Source of the DNA: a virus
DNA length: 36,908 nucleotides
IMG/VR virus record: IMGVR_UViG_3300020119_000270
Span: 1 to 36,908 of that record
Strand: one strand, 5' to 3'
In this document: positions 28,595-36,908 of the stretch, one piece after another
Layout of the letters: each line of letters begins with the position of its first letter
Position numbering within the stretch: the stretch's first letter is position 1
The notes under the pieces: model-generated
Databases searched by the model: none
What the model was told of the DNA's origin: nothing
The model's input: only the letters and a program-made list of their open reading frames with translations
Program-made: the position numbers and the translations under genes

Positions 28595-31159
28595 TTAAAT
28601 GAACCTGTAAAATCCGCCTGTATCAGGGAATGATAACCCAGAGGCGTAATATGTATTGTCGACGATAAACCCTAGATCAGTATTGATCGTAACTACTCCT
28701 AAGGTCTCATCGACAGCCGTGATAATCACTTCAATGCTCTCATATGAATAGTTAATGGTGTGAATTCTTGCCCTGCCGTTAACTTTAAACTTATCAATAT
28801 CTCCAAGAGAAACTGTGAACTGAGTATTTGTCGATCCCGATACGATCTGAACCCTTGGAGAAAAAAAGCAGTGAATCTGTTTGTAGATTGAATTGATAAT
28901 CTTTTTAGGAGAATCCGGATAATCAGGAATCTCTAATATGAGATCAGCAGCTGGAGCCGAGACAAGGCCATCGACATAGATCTTGTAAATGTTTGCCCGA
29001 TCAATTGATAGAAGTGAGATTGCGATATCGGTTGTGAAATCTTTTGACCTAATTCGCCCCGCTTGTCCCATATAGTCTTCCCACTTACGGGACTCATTGC
29101 CCGGGTATTTTACCCCAAAGCTATCTTTGATAATGATGTAATTTGTAGTTGATCCGATATCCAAAAGAGAGCTTGGAGATACAACAGCAAACCTATCGCT
29201 AACGTCCGCATTGATCCCCGATATAACTGAGAGCTGTGCGTTGCCATCTTTGATATTTAGATTTCTATCTACAACTTCAAATAACTTAACGCCTAATCCA
29301 CGGTCTCCAGTTTCAAAGTTTGCAATCTTAAGGGCATCATTTTCATCTTGAAGTGCAATGACATCGCCTGATTCAATCTGGCAGCCTATCTCCCAGTTAA
29401 CCTTGCAATCAATCATTGTTGCTGCACGTTTATATCTCTGTAAAAGCGCTTGAGCTCTGCGTTCAAATAGCTCATTAGTTCCAAGGGACGTTTTTGCCCC
29501 ACGAGATTTAATGGGTAAGCTAGTTGATACGCCGATAAGCCCCACTGATTCGATATCTACGTATCTTAGAAAGCTTGTGGCCTTACCGTTATCGTCATAA
29601 TCGTATTCAAAGCTTATTTCGTTAAAGAACTTTCTAAGATTAAGCCCACGTTTTGGCTTAATGTTTTGCGGATCAAGAATGTTTGTCTCATTTAAAAATA
29701 GAAGCTTCTCACCACTAATAGGAGGCTTTGTGTATCCAAGGGAGAGCTTTCCTTGCTTAGTTAAGCTATATGCAGCAAGTGGCAGCATTAACTCTGTTTC
29801 GATGAATGATTTACACGCTTCAGGTGATGAGATTAAGAATTGAAATGAGTTTCTCTCATCACTTAAGAAGTCGCCTTTAATATCTAAGTGCGTTTGAACG
29901 TCCACATCTTCGGGAGTTAGGATGTTCCCGCACGTCACTGGATACACATCAAACTGTGATCTAAGAGATAGTGTTGCTGTCGTTGGATATTCGGCCGTTA
30001 GGGTCCCGAAGACGAATATGATTCTATTTTGTTGATCAAAGAGGTTTGCAAATCTTTCAATCCGGTAAGTAGTATTATTCCCCGGCGCGGCACTCCCGGC
30101 GATGGTGATATAGTCGCCTTCGGTTAGTCCATATTCAGCCTTGGCATCGATCCTGTTTGGCAGAATAATAGCATTTGGCTGTGTGAGAAGAAATGGATCA
30201 AAGGTTTTACCGATGGATGAGATCTCTACATCAGAGATATATGGGCCATTAAAACCAGAGAGCATCATCTTAAGAGCTAGATCAATCCCATGATCAGTGA
30301 TCTCAACTACTGCCTGAACATCATCTCCCAGCATGTGATCAACAGCTGTAGTCCCACGAGCTCCACGGATGAGTCCTGTGAAGCCTCCTTCTCCTGCAAT
30401 CCCAAGAGGTCCATACTCTAAATACTCATCGCCCATCTTAAGGAAGGTCCTGATCCCTGTCCTTTTGTTTGCTAGGATATTATACGTTCCGTCTGGGTTC
30501 CACGGTCTTCCTGTATCGTATGTTCCATCTGGGCCTAATATTTGGGCATGGAAATCAACCGTAGATAAAACAGCCATTGCTGTATCAGTACTTGTTATGT
30601 CTTCTGCAAGCTTTGTCTTAGCGGAAAGGAAAGTATTTGATTTGCGTTTAAGGTTTGGATCAGAGAACTCAATCTGTGTTTTACCTGATAGATCCTGGAC
30701 AGCTGATACGTAGCCACGGAAGATCACAACGAACTCTTCAGAAAAGGCTATCTCTTCATATCCCATCCAGATCTTAACCGGAGCGCCTAAGATCTCTGGG
30801 ATGATCACCCCTGGAGATAACAGCTGCGTGATGTATCCATCGATATCGGCAAACACCATACTCATCGTTGAGATTGATCCACGGCCTTGCTCTGGTTCAA
30901 GCTTTTGAGAAATATTAATTGATGATGAATCAATCATTAAGCAGGGTCTAACACCATCTAATGGGCGAAGGCCGCCGTATACAATTCCTGGATCACCGTA
31001 TTTTATTGGGTTCCCATTGATCTTATCCCCATATCTGATCCGGGTAAATAAAGGGCGATTGCTCAATAGATCAGCACCTTCAATCTGAACAACGATTGAA
31101 ATATTTTTGACCGATGAATCATTGAAGAGCAAATATTTGTCTGGAAACTGTTGCGGCAT
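28595..31159 (-). CDS. Tail tip / baseplate hub protein
   Basis: 854 residues, the largest protein here. The first 180 residues are beta-rich, with SISTMSMVFADIDGYI and VVIFRGYVSAVQDLSG, typical of tail hubs. The middle has YLEYGPLGIAGEGGFTGLIRGARGT, found in phage tail proteins, and GCQIESGDVIALQDEN. The C-terminal part has a beta-rich domain. It lies between fibre genes and the endolysin. It probably forms the central tip that contacts the cell. Exact family not proven. Confidence 0.72.
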   Translation of the reverse strand: MPQQFPDKYLLFNDSSVKNISIVVQIEGADLLSNRPLFTRIRYGDKINGNPIKYGDPGIVYGGLRPLDGVRPCLMIDSSSINISQKLEPEQGRGSISTMSMVFADIDGYITQLLSPGVIIPEILGAPVKIWMGYEEIAFSEEFVVIFRGYVSAVQDLSGKTQIEFSDPNLKRKSNTFLSAKTKLAEDITSTDTAMAVLSTVDFHAQILGPDGTYDTGRPWNPDGTYNILANKRTGIRTFLKMGDEYLEYGPLGIAGEGGFTGLIRGARGTTAVDHMLGDDVQAVVEITDHGIDLALKMMLSGFNGPYISDVEISSIGKTFDPFLLTQPNAIILPNRIDAKAEYGLTEGDYITIAGSAAPGNNTTYRIERFANLFDQQNRIIFVFGTLTAEYPTTATLSLRSQFDVYPVTCGNILTPEDVDVQTHLDIKGDFLSDERNSFQFLISSPEACKSFIETELMLPLAAYSLTKQGKLSLGYTKPPISGEKLLFLNETNILDPQNIKPKRGLNLRKFFNEISFEYDYDDNGKATSFLRYVDIESVGLIGVSTSLPIKSRGAKTSLGTNELFERRAQALLQRYKRAATMIDCKVNWEIGCQIESGDVIALQDENDALKIANFETGDRGLGVKLFEVVDRNLNIKDGNAQLSVISGINADVSDRFAVVSPSSLLDIGSTTNYIIIKDSFGVKYPGNESRKWEDYMGQAGRIRSKDFTTDIAISLLSIDRANIYKIYVDGLVSAPAADLILEIPDYPDSPKKIINSIYKQIHCFFSPRVQIVSGSTNTQFTVSLGDIDKFKVNGRARIHTINYSYESIEVIITAVDETLGVVTINTDLGFIVDNTYYASGLSFPDTGGFYRFI

Positions 31160-31175
31160 CCGTGCCCCTTTTTAA

Positions 31176-31874
31176 TTATTCAGGCCAAAGTCTAACAAAA
31201 ATGTGATCTGGATTATTATAATACATCGTCATGATCCTTTTAAAGGAACCATAATAAGTCTTAACCCTTCGCCTCCATAAAAATATCCCAATGTCTATTA
31301 ATGGATCTTTCCCATCAAGACACTGAGTTATCATATAGGTTAAGCGCTTACCGCCTGCATCGTCCATCTGAGTATATGCATTAGCTACGATTGAGACAAA
31401 AAGAGATATCGTATCCCAAAGAGTTGGCTCTTCGTTTGCGCAGAACATATAAAAAGCTATATGCCATGGTTTTGCAATGCCGGTATAATACCACTTACCT
31501 GTATTGCTCAAATTCCAACCATGGGTCATGCCGTAATGGCAAAGCTCAAACCTGTGATACGTCGCAAGAACAGTGCTAGCTAAACATATCCCAATTAAAT
31601 CATCATGAGTGATCTCATCATTTGGGACTATGCCATCAGGTAAGATCTTTTTATTATAACAACCCTTATGAGATGTTGTTACTCTGTCCATGACCTCGTC
31701 AAATGACTTAGCGTCTTTTGCGGCATCTAACTTCCCCCAAAGCTTTAGAAACAAAAATGCAAGCCCTGTTTCAGTCTCTGGGTTTCCCTCTTCTCCAGCA
31801 CGTGCGTGATTTGATCTTCCCATGAATCCGAATTCATCAAACCAAGGGATTAGATCTTCACGCACATCACTCAT
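31176..31874 (-). CDS. Conserved-looking hypothetical protein (232 aa)
   Basis: Mostly helical, with many aromatic residues and motifs such as NHARAGEEGNPETETGLAFLFL, TTSHKGCYN and EITHDDLIGICLAS. The pattern of buried aromatics recalls alpha/alpha barrel enzymes, but no catalytic signature was recognised. It sits between the fibre genes and the tail hub and overlaps the small lipoprotein gene by 4 bases. It may be a virion-associated protein. Confidence 0.45.
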   Translation of the reverse strand: MSDVREDLIPWFDEFGFMGRSNHARAGEEGNPETETGLAFLFLKLWGKLDAAKDAKSFDEVMDRVTTSHKGCYNKKILPDGIVPNDEITHDDLIGICLASTVLATYHRFELCHYGMTHGWNLSNTGKWYYTGIAKPWHIAFYMFCANEEPTLWDTISLFVSIVANAYTQMDDAGGKRLTYMITQCLDGKDPLIDIGIFLWRRRVKTYYGSFKRIMTMYYNNPDHIFVRLWPE

Positions 31875-31990
31875 AGGGGATCACATATATATAAATTATA
31901 ATTTGCTGATTTATCGCAATTTTGAACTATTACTTTTTTATGGCTGCAAGAGACCAATATAAAGGCAAAAATAATTAATAGAGCTTTCAT
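31871..31990 (-). CDS. 39-residue lipoprotein in the tail gene cluster
   Basis: ATG 31990 with GGGA upstream. The product is MKALLIIFAFILVSC followed by 24 residues. The lipobox LVSC is perfect, with lipidated C15 and Ser at +2, which favours the outer membrane. The mature part has two more Cys. It overlaps the next gene by 4 bases (ATGA). It is reminiscent of phage T5 Llp, a lipoprotein encoded beside the receptor-binding gene that blocks the receptor, but it is shorter. Confidence 0.6.
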   Translation of the reverse strand: MKALLIIFAFILVSCSHKKVIVQNCDKSANYNLYICDPL

Positions 31991-31997
31991 ATCAAAA

Positions 31998-32342
31998 TTA
32001 TTCCCAAGTTAAAGTAACCTTTTTTATACCAGGATCATCAACTTGACCGCTAGAAATTAGATTAAATAACGCTTCGGCGGAGGCTGCAGATTTAAGATGG
32101 CATCCGAATCCTTGAAGACCCTCTAAAATAATTTCTTTAAATGCTTGGAGCTCAGAGTCTAGATATTCCTCATTTTCTCCAATGATAATCATATAGAGAA
32201 TCCTTCCATCTATATTTAGATTCATAGCCACGATCTCATATTTAATATCTATCCCTTGAAACCCACGGTCGAGATGATCGCTCGGCATAATAAGTAGACC
32301 CTGGTGACGTATAGGTCTAAGAGATACAAAAAATTTAAGCAT
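31998..32342 (-). CDS. Hypothetical protein (114 aa)
   Basis: An alpha/beta protein with strands such as DIKYEIVAMNLNI and GRILYMIIIGENEEY, and a helix SELQAFKEIILEGLQGF. It overlaps the upstream gene by 8 bases. No family was recognised. Its place suggests a helper of the fibre genes. Confidence 0.45.
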   Translation of the reverse strand: MLKFFVSLRPIRHQGLLIMPSDHLDRGFQGIDIKYEIVAMNLNIDGRILYMIIIGENEEYLDSELQAFKEIILEGLQGFGCHLKSAASAEALFNLISSGQVDDPGIKKVTLTWE

Positions 32343-32967
32343 CTTGATCCACCTTTTTTGCTTCTAGCAAAAGCTTCATTATAGTTTGCTCTTTTTGAGA
32401 TTGTGTAATTAATTTTATTTCTTCTTGTGCAGATATAGGATCAATACCAATTTGCCTTAACGATGTAGCTGTTCCGATATCTATACGACCGGAAGATGCG
32501 ATCTCAATTTGGGCTTCCATTGCGAACCTCTTGCTCCAATAGGCCTTCTCACCGTTTTCAAATTGTTCTCTTGTAAATTTAGGCAATGCTTTAAAAACTT
32601 GATAATAATCATTTAGCTCTATCATCGCATCATCAATGAGTTTTTGATTATTATTTAAATTCCACTCTTTTTCTTCAAGATCAATTTGCATACGTTCTAA
32701 TTCAAATCCAGATGCTGATTCCATATTCAGCAAAATCTCTTTAATATCTATCAAAATCCTTTTGGTTAAAAACCTTGCCGCCATAAGATTATTTATTTTT
32801 CCGTCAGCCTGCAAAAGGGCATGCCTATAATCTCTTTCATCCGTTATATGAGGGATAGATAAATAAATATTCTGAAAGCTTGATTGATTAAATGGTACGT
32901 TATGTGCCGCCTCTTTAATTTCATCAACGATGCTCTGATCTATTTTTTTTAAAGTTATCTCTCTCAT
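32335..32967 (-). CDS. Helical protein after the kelch-like fibre gene (210 aa)
   Basis: Almost entirely helical and charged, with a coiled-coil segment (about 85-125, ELERMQIDLEEKEWNLNNNQK). It shares a one-base overlap (TAATG) with the fibre gene. A fibre assembly chaperone is a reasonable guess from position and coiled coil. Confidence 0.45.
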   Translation of the reverse strand: MREITLKKIDQSIVDEIKEAAHNVPFNQSSFQNIYLSIPHITDERDYRHALLQADGKINNLMAARFLTKRILIDIKEILLNMESASGFELERMQIDLEEKEWNLNNNQKLIDDAMIELNDYYQVFKALPKFTREQFENGEKAYWSKRFAMEAQIEIASSGRIDIGTATSLRQIGIDPISAQEEIKLITQSQKEQTIMKLLLEAKKVDQDA

Positions 32968-34379
32968 TATATTTGAAACCCTATTAGATTATATTTAGTT
33001 GCACTTAAAGCTTGGGATAACGTTGAAAATGTTTCACTAGAAAAAGGCATCGCCTGAATTGTGCTAAATGCAGTACCGGCGTCATTTATTGCTCCGCCCA
33101 CATATCCCTTTGCTGTGCTTGATGATCCAGAATTCAATATTGTAACCGAAGCGAGAGTCGAACCTAAAAGTCCCGTTGTTTCTCCAGAAAATGTTAGAGT
33201 ACGGACGTTTGCTGTTCCAGCTCCTGTAGTTCCGTTTATTTCTCCGCCATTCAAATATCCTTTAAGAGTAGAATTTGTACAGCTCGCCCGGCCTGTTGCT
33301 ACACCAAGCGTCCCGGAAGTAGTCGTTGCGGTTTCTCCTGAGTAGGTAAATGCATCAATGCTGGTAAACAAAGTATCTGTTCCACTTACAAGGCCGCCAC
33401 CCATATTAAATCCCTTAAGGATCCCGCTAACTCCATTGTCGCAGTTACCGGCCGATTTTGAGATAGTAGCCGAAAGTGTTGAGGTAGCTTCACCGGAATG
33501 GACAAGTGCCATAATCGTATTTCGCCCAGAACCACTCGAATTAATCAGACCGCCTAATACAAAGGTTTTGACGCTGCTGGAAACTCCTGCGGCTTGCATC
33601 GAAGCTAGAGTCAAAACGCTAGAAATAGTAGAAGTCCCTTCGGTTGCGAATACTAAGGCTTTAATCGCAGTGGTTCCGGCACTGCTTCCAGATAAATTCC
33701 CACCGATTGCATATCCCTTAGAAGAGGACTTACCAGCCGTTCCATATTGATTTACCGCAGGCCAAACAGAAGTAAATGCACCGTCCAGGGTTTCGCTTGA
33801 ATATAAGAGTTTATCAATTGAGGTCGTAACAGCACTTCCATTATTCCCGCCAGCGAAATAAGAAGCCGTACTTCCTTGAAATGTATATTGACTAACGTCA
33901 ATCAACCCCTGTGAATTGACAACTTCAAACTCGGTATTAGCGACCGTACAAATCAATGTGACACAACTTCTATAATGATTTGACGAGATGCTACCCCCTG
34001 GACCAAGTAAACTTGAAAGTGTGTCTCTTATTATTTGTTGGCTCACACCTTGGCTTATGGTCCATCCTCCCAATCCTACTCCCACAATATATATTAATGA
34101 GTTTTTAGCGGCTGTGCTTGGAAGAGTGAACGTTACAAGAGAAGCGTTATTTGCAAAATAACCATGATTTACAGCTAAAGTTTGAGAAGTTCCAGTGACG
34201 TCAGTCCAAGAAATTCCACCGGACAAATCACCTGCAACGATTGCAGCAGACAGTGTCTTATTTAATCCAGAGGCTGATACATAAATATTAGTATCGTTTA
34301 AGAGTTGGGCTGCTGTGCCCCCAGCGGTGACAAGTTCTGCCGCTGTTTTAAAATCTTCATTCTGCAGTTTTGAACTCAT
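32967..34379 (-). CDS. Kelch-like repeat tail fibre, receptor-binding candidate
   Basis: 470 residues with AAGGAAGG upstream of the ATG. The N-terminal 160 residues include FTLPSTAAKNSLIYIVGVGLGGW, a segment seen in phage fibre proteins. From about 165 to the end there are six repeats of about 47 residues. Each has a KGY..GG or similar turn followed by a strand and FSGET or HSGEA. Six such repeats fit a beta propeller. Receptor recognition is likely. Confidence 0.65.
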   Translation of the reverse strand: MSSKLQNEDFKTAAELVTAGGTAAQLLNDTNIYVSASGLNKTLSAAIVAGDLSGGISWTDVTGTSQTLAVNHGYFANNASLVTFTLPSTAAKNSLIYIVGVGLGGWTISQGVSQQIIRDTLSSLLGPGGSISSNHYRSCVTLICTVANTEFEVVNSQGLIDVSQYTFQGSTASYFAGGNNGSAVTTSIDKLLYSSETLDGAFTSVWPAVNQYGTAGKSSSKGYAIGGNLSGSSAGTTAIKALVFATEGTSTISSVLTLASMQAAGVSSSVKTFVLGGLINSSGSGRNTIMALVHSGEATSTLSATISKSAGNCDNGVSGILKGFNMGGGLVSGTDTLFTSIDAFTYSGETATTTSGTLGVATGRASCTNSTLKGYLNGGEINGTTGAGTANVRTLTFSGETTGLLGSTLASVTILNSGSSSTAKGYVGGAINDAGTAFSTIQAMPFSSETFSTLSQALSATKYNLIGFQI

Positions 34380-34391
34380 AAAATTCCTTCC

Positions 34392-34640
34392 TTAATTTTT
34401 CTTCACATACCAGGCAAATACTTGTCTGCCTGTTGCGGGAGCAGATGTAAAAGTTACAGTCGTCCCTGAAATGCTGTAATCCGTTGTCTGCACTTGAGGA
34501 ATTCCGTTTAAAAGCACAATCACTGCAGCAGATGAATGAGGAGTACTTGGGAGCGTAAAAGCGGTTGTTGAACCGTTTCCAGCACCAAGCACTCCTTGAT
34601 CAAAAATAGCTGCAAGGTTTTTACCCTTTAGCCTCGCCAT
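34392..34640 (-). CDS. Short tail-fibre module protein (82 aa)
   Basis: A single compact beta module: GNGSTTAFTLPSTP, AVIVLLNGIPQ, TDYSISGTTVTFTSAP and FAWYVKKN. The same pattern (VLNG, DY, GTT.TF..AP) occurs near the middle of the 332-residue tail protein and, more loosely, at the end of the 280-residue one. GAAGGA is the ribosome binding site. It probably decorates the tail. Confidence 0.55.
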   Translation of the reverse strand: MARLKGKNLAAIFDQGVLGAGNGSTTAFTLPSTPHSSAAVIVLLNGIPQVQTTDYSISGTTVTFTSAPATGRQVFAWYVKKN

Positions 34641-34653
34641 TTAAATTCCTTCT

Positions 34654-35496
34654 TTAGTATGCGTAGTTCGCTACAATTTTATCCGTTGCAATAAGTGCAG
34701 ACGCGCCACCCGTTGCTAGATCTCCTGCGAACGTTACGCGAGTTACGCCACCAACAGTTGATAGCGTGTAATCAGTGCCTGGCTCTTGTTGAAGACCGTT
34801 AAAAGTCAAAACAAGAGAGTTTGATTTAATAAGCTGAGCTAGGTCTTTGTATTGGTTTGTTATATCGCCGCCACTCATCGTCAGAACTTCTTGAGAAGGA
34901 GTGATTGAAAATGGAATTGGTGTTTGCGAGAACACAAGTGCTGTCGTATTTAGCGTTATTGGATCAGCAGTTGTTAGTACCCAACGTTTAAGGGCATTCA
35001 CTGTTCCTTCAATTGAATCAACGCTTAAGCCTTGAGTGACCTCGCCCGATACATCAGCATCAGTTGAACGAGTCAAAGCATAGGTTGTTCCAATGCCAGA
35101 GACCACATAGATGCCGTTTTCAAGAGCACTAGTTTGGTTCTTTAACAGAACTCTGTCAGCGTTAACCATGGTTACGCCGTCAATCGTAAGAGTAGCACCA
35201 CCTGTTAGAGCAAGATTGGCAGTGGATGCAACACGTACTGCATCTTTTGGATCTTTAAGACCTGATACGATACCTGCAACATAACCAACAGTTGCGAAGT
35301 CATTGTTTCCGGATGGTGTACCCGTTGTTTGTGGCACTGTTGCGAATTCAATAATGTCAGAACCGTTGACTCGCATTGAACTTACATCAGCTGAATCTGC
35401 AGCATTGCGCCATTTGAGATAGGTGTTGTTTTCACCGCGAAATTTCGTCGTTCCGACTGCGTTAGATGCAATATTCTTTTTTTGTAGTTGAGACAT
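34654..35496 (-). CDS. Tail fibre / baseplate protein (280 aa)
   Basis: Contains a widespread phage tail module: VRVASTANLALTGGATLTIDG, DRVLLKNQTSALENGIYVVS and LTRSTDADVSGEVTQGL. The N-terminus has GNNDFATVGYVAG, typical of the start of fibres. The C-terminus resembles the short LNG module (LVLTFNGLQQEPGTDYTL). AAGGAAGG upstream is strong. It lies in the fibre cluster after the distal tail gene. Confidence 0.6.
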   Translation of the reverse strand: MSQLQKKNIASNAVGTTKFRGENNTYLKWRNAADSADVSSMRVNGSDIIEFATVPQTTGTPSGNNDFATVGYVAGIVSGLKDPKDAVRVASTANLALTGGATLTIDGVTMVNADRVLLKNQTSALENGIYVVSGIGTTYALTRSTDADVSGEVTQGLSVDSIEGTVNALKRWVLTTADPITLNTTALVFSQTPIPFSITPSQEVLTMSGGDITNQYKDLAQLIKSNSLVLTFNGLQQEPGTDYTLSTVGGVTRVTFAGDLATGGASALIATDKIVANYAY

Positions 35497-35526
35497 GAGT
35501 TTTAGGGCCTTCCTTGGTTAAATGAA

Positions 35527-36525
35527 TTAGAAGTAAGATATAATGAGTTGATCACCTGAAGCAAGAAATCCATCTAGCCCCAAAGATGTCCAATCTACTT
35601 TGTTTCCAAGAACAATATAATCTGTTCCATAGACCTGATCTACGCCGCCAACAGCACTGACTTGAACGCTCAAATAGTTAGTTGGCATGTTGCTTAGTGT
35701 TAAGAATTTATCTGAGATATTTAAAGCCGACACGATTGGATATTCAACATATTCAACCGGAACGGTGGGACTGGCTAAATCTCCAGAGGCAACATAGAGA
35801 TACCAACAATAAAAAAGTTGGCCAATAGCCGGTGGGGTTACGAACGTGATTGTCGTACTAAAGATGCTCCATTCGGACTGCTCTACGACTCGTCCGTTAA
35901 GTACGATAAGCACACCCTTATCGGATAGTGGGAGTCTGGAGAGAACAAAATCAGTGTTTGATCCGTCAATTAATCCTGCCGGAACTTCTTGCTCAACGCC
36001 AATCTCAGAACCAGTAGCAGAGCCTTCCCCGATACGAGCGCTCTTTCCAGAACGGAGAAGAGAATTATCCCAGAATAAAAGAGCTGTTCCAACGCGTGTA
36101 CACACTCTGAAAATATTTCTGCCCGCAGGCAAGCTCGAAAGAACGACCGGAGAAAGATTAACATTGGCAGTCCTATTTAGAGTGACATAAACACTGAACC
36201 CATCAGGGATCACCATAGGAAAGTATGCAGCAAGAATTGTGTTTACGAACCCAGTATCTTTCATCGTAATTAAAATATCTTCTGGGCTATCAAGGCTTGT
36301 CCCATCAAATGATACTTTTTGATGAGTTGCTGTTGTGATGAAAATCTTAGCATCTGCATAGGCATCGTTAATAGCGCCCTGCATATTTGATAGAGTAGGT
36401 CCCGAGGCGGGATCGCTGCTCAAGAGGTCAATTATACCGTAAATTTGATCGTCTGTATGACGGTCAACCTTAGCATCGTTTGTTATGGTTTGATTGACCG
36501 GCTGGCCGTCTATAATTGAGCCCAT
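35527..36525 (-). CDS. Tail/fibre protein (332 aa)
   Basis: Beta-rich. It has a middle module (about residues 183-250) of the type GSNTDFVLSRLP, VLIVLNGRVVEQSEW and TITFVTPP, shared with the 82-residue protein. The C-terminus has a related VQVSAVGGVDQVYGTDYIV segment. AAAGGA lies 10 bases before the ATG. It follows the distal tail gene, so it is probably the first of the fibre or baseplate proteins. Confidence 0.58.
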   Translation of the reverse strand: MGSIIDGQPVNQTITNDAKVDRHTDDQIYGIIDLLSSDPASGPTLSNMQGAINDAYADAKIFITTATHQKVSFDGTSLDSPEDILITMKDTGFVNTILAAYFPMVIPDGFSVYVTLNRTANVNLSPVVLSSLPAGRNIFRVCTRVGTALLFWDNSLLRSGKSARIGEGSATGSEIGVEQEVPAGLIDGSNTDFVLSRLPLSDKGVLIVLNGRVVEQSEWSIFSTTITFVTPPAIGQLFYCWYLYVASGDLASPTVPVEYVEYPIVSALNISDKFLTLSNMPTNYLSVQVSAVGGVDQVYGTDYIVLGNKVDWTSLGLDGFLASGDQLIISYF

Positions 36526-36547
36526 GTCTTAAGTATCCTTTCAAATT

Positions 36548-36908
36548 TTAGGTCGGAGATACCCTTAAGGTTATCTCACCTGATTGCCAAAGACCTGGCA
36601 TCATCGGTAATAATTCTTTCCATTTAAACCCCATTCCATGAGGATCTTCTGATGTTTTCTCAAAGGTCACATCATAAAACACAGTAGGGTTTGTTATTTC
36701 AGGGACAAACTCAAACCTTCTTTGAAGAATTGCCCAATCTGTAAAGGTTTGCCACTCGGATTCGACCTTAGCCGTCGGTTCATAATGAAATTCAATTGTA
36801 ATGAACCTTTGAATGGAAAAAGTAATGGCTTCCTTTGCTCCGTTTGCTGCAACGTTACTAGATCCGAAGGCCTTCTTATTCATCGTTGGCGGCACATAAT
36901 TCTTTGCC
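36548..36908 (-). CDS. Distal tail protein, C-terminal part (cut by window end)
   Basis: The frame is open to the last base; starts inside the window (GTG 36895, ATG 36883) are possible but lack a ribosome binding site. The product contains PPTMNKKAFGSSN, EFHYEPTAKVESEW, LQRRFEFVPEI and KELLPMMPGLW. It looks like the continuation of the fragment at 1-403. The two fragments together have 764 bases, one short of an exact number of codons. Alternatively it is a separate 111-residue protein. Confidence 0.62.
   Translation of the reverse strand, partial: AKNYVPPTMNKKAFGSSNVAANGAKEAITFSIQRFITIEFHYEPTAKVESEWQTFTDWAILQRRFEFVPEITNPTVFYDVTFEKTSEDPHGMGFKWKELLPMMPGLWQSGEITLRVSPT

Noticed and set aside
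33061-33750. Two long plus-strand open frames opposite the kelch-like fibre
   Set aside because: Proline/valine-rich shadows of the repeat codons with no ribosome binding site or recognisable domain.
1-36908. Search for integrase, repressor, toxin-antitoxin, transposase, tRNA and DNA polymerase
   Set aside because: No translated frame shows the motifs of these families and no tRNA-like fold was seen by eye.

Overview
This window looks like an essentially complete genome of a siphovirus-like phage of about 37 kb. Almost every gene lies on the minus strand, with tight 4-base (ATGA) or 1-base (TAATG) start/stop overlaps. The only convincing plus-strand gene is a RusA-type resolvase; a small RNA candidate is also on the plus strand. 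The two window ends each hold part of what appears to be one distal-tail gene. The window therefore seems to be a circular or terminally redundant contig cut inside that gene, perhaps with one base lost at the cut. No integrase, CI-type repressor, partition gene, tRNA, CRISPR array, insertion sequence or DNA polymerase was found, which suggests a lytic phage replicating on host machinery. Several predicted lipoproteins and an M15 endolysin point to a Gram-negative host. A PhaR-type DNA-binding domain hints at a proteobacterial or Bdellovibrio/Myxococcus-like host, but the species cannot be told.

Layout in the direction of transcription (decreasing coordinates). A promoter with a consensus -35 box near 18.5 kb starts the packaging and head operon: zinc ribbon, small terminase, zinc-finger protein, PhaR-domain protein, a hypothetical protein, large terminase and portal. 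A GC-rich set of hairpins and an extended -10 promoter follow the portal. Then come two related morphogenesis proteins, scaffold, major capsid protein, a 14-bp hairpin, small proteins, and four fibre- or decoration-like proteins (254, 399, about 334 and 177 aa). Neck and tail genes follow: a 172-aa protein, a 395-aa neck/adaptor candidate, a tail terminator candidate, the tail tube protein, tail assembly chaperones joined by a -1 frameshift site, and the tape measure. Across the window ends lie the distal tail protein, three tail/fibre proteins, a six-repeat kelch-like fibre, small proteins including a 39-aa lipoprotein, an unknown 232-aa protein, the 854-aa tail tip/hub and a collar-domain protein.

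The lysis region (28.0-25.7 kb) has an M15 peptidase endolysin, a holin-like protein, a secreted lipoprotein and two single-span membrane proteins. An early-type promoter at 25.67 kb then starts the recombination and replication block: small proteins, an ERF annealing protein, a zinc-binding protein and a winged-helix RepO-like protein. A plus-strand small RNA candidate with a very strong terminator sits inside this block. Next come small membrane proteins and a lipoprotein, a zinc protein overlapping a phage sigma factor, a small basic protein, three tiny proteins, and a metallophosphoesterase behind a long hairpin-rich leader.

The most unusual elements are the plus-strand small RNA (about 23.33-23.48 kb), the PhaR-domain protein inside the packaging operon, the structured leader of the phosphoesterase, the fibre cassette next to the capsid gene, the transmembrane start of the tail chaperone, and the 39-aa lipoprotein beside the receptor-binding fibres. 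All functions are read from sequence motifs and gene order; no database search was run.
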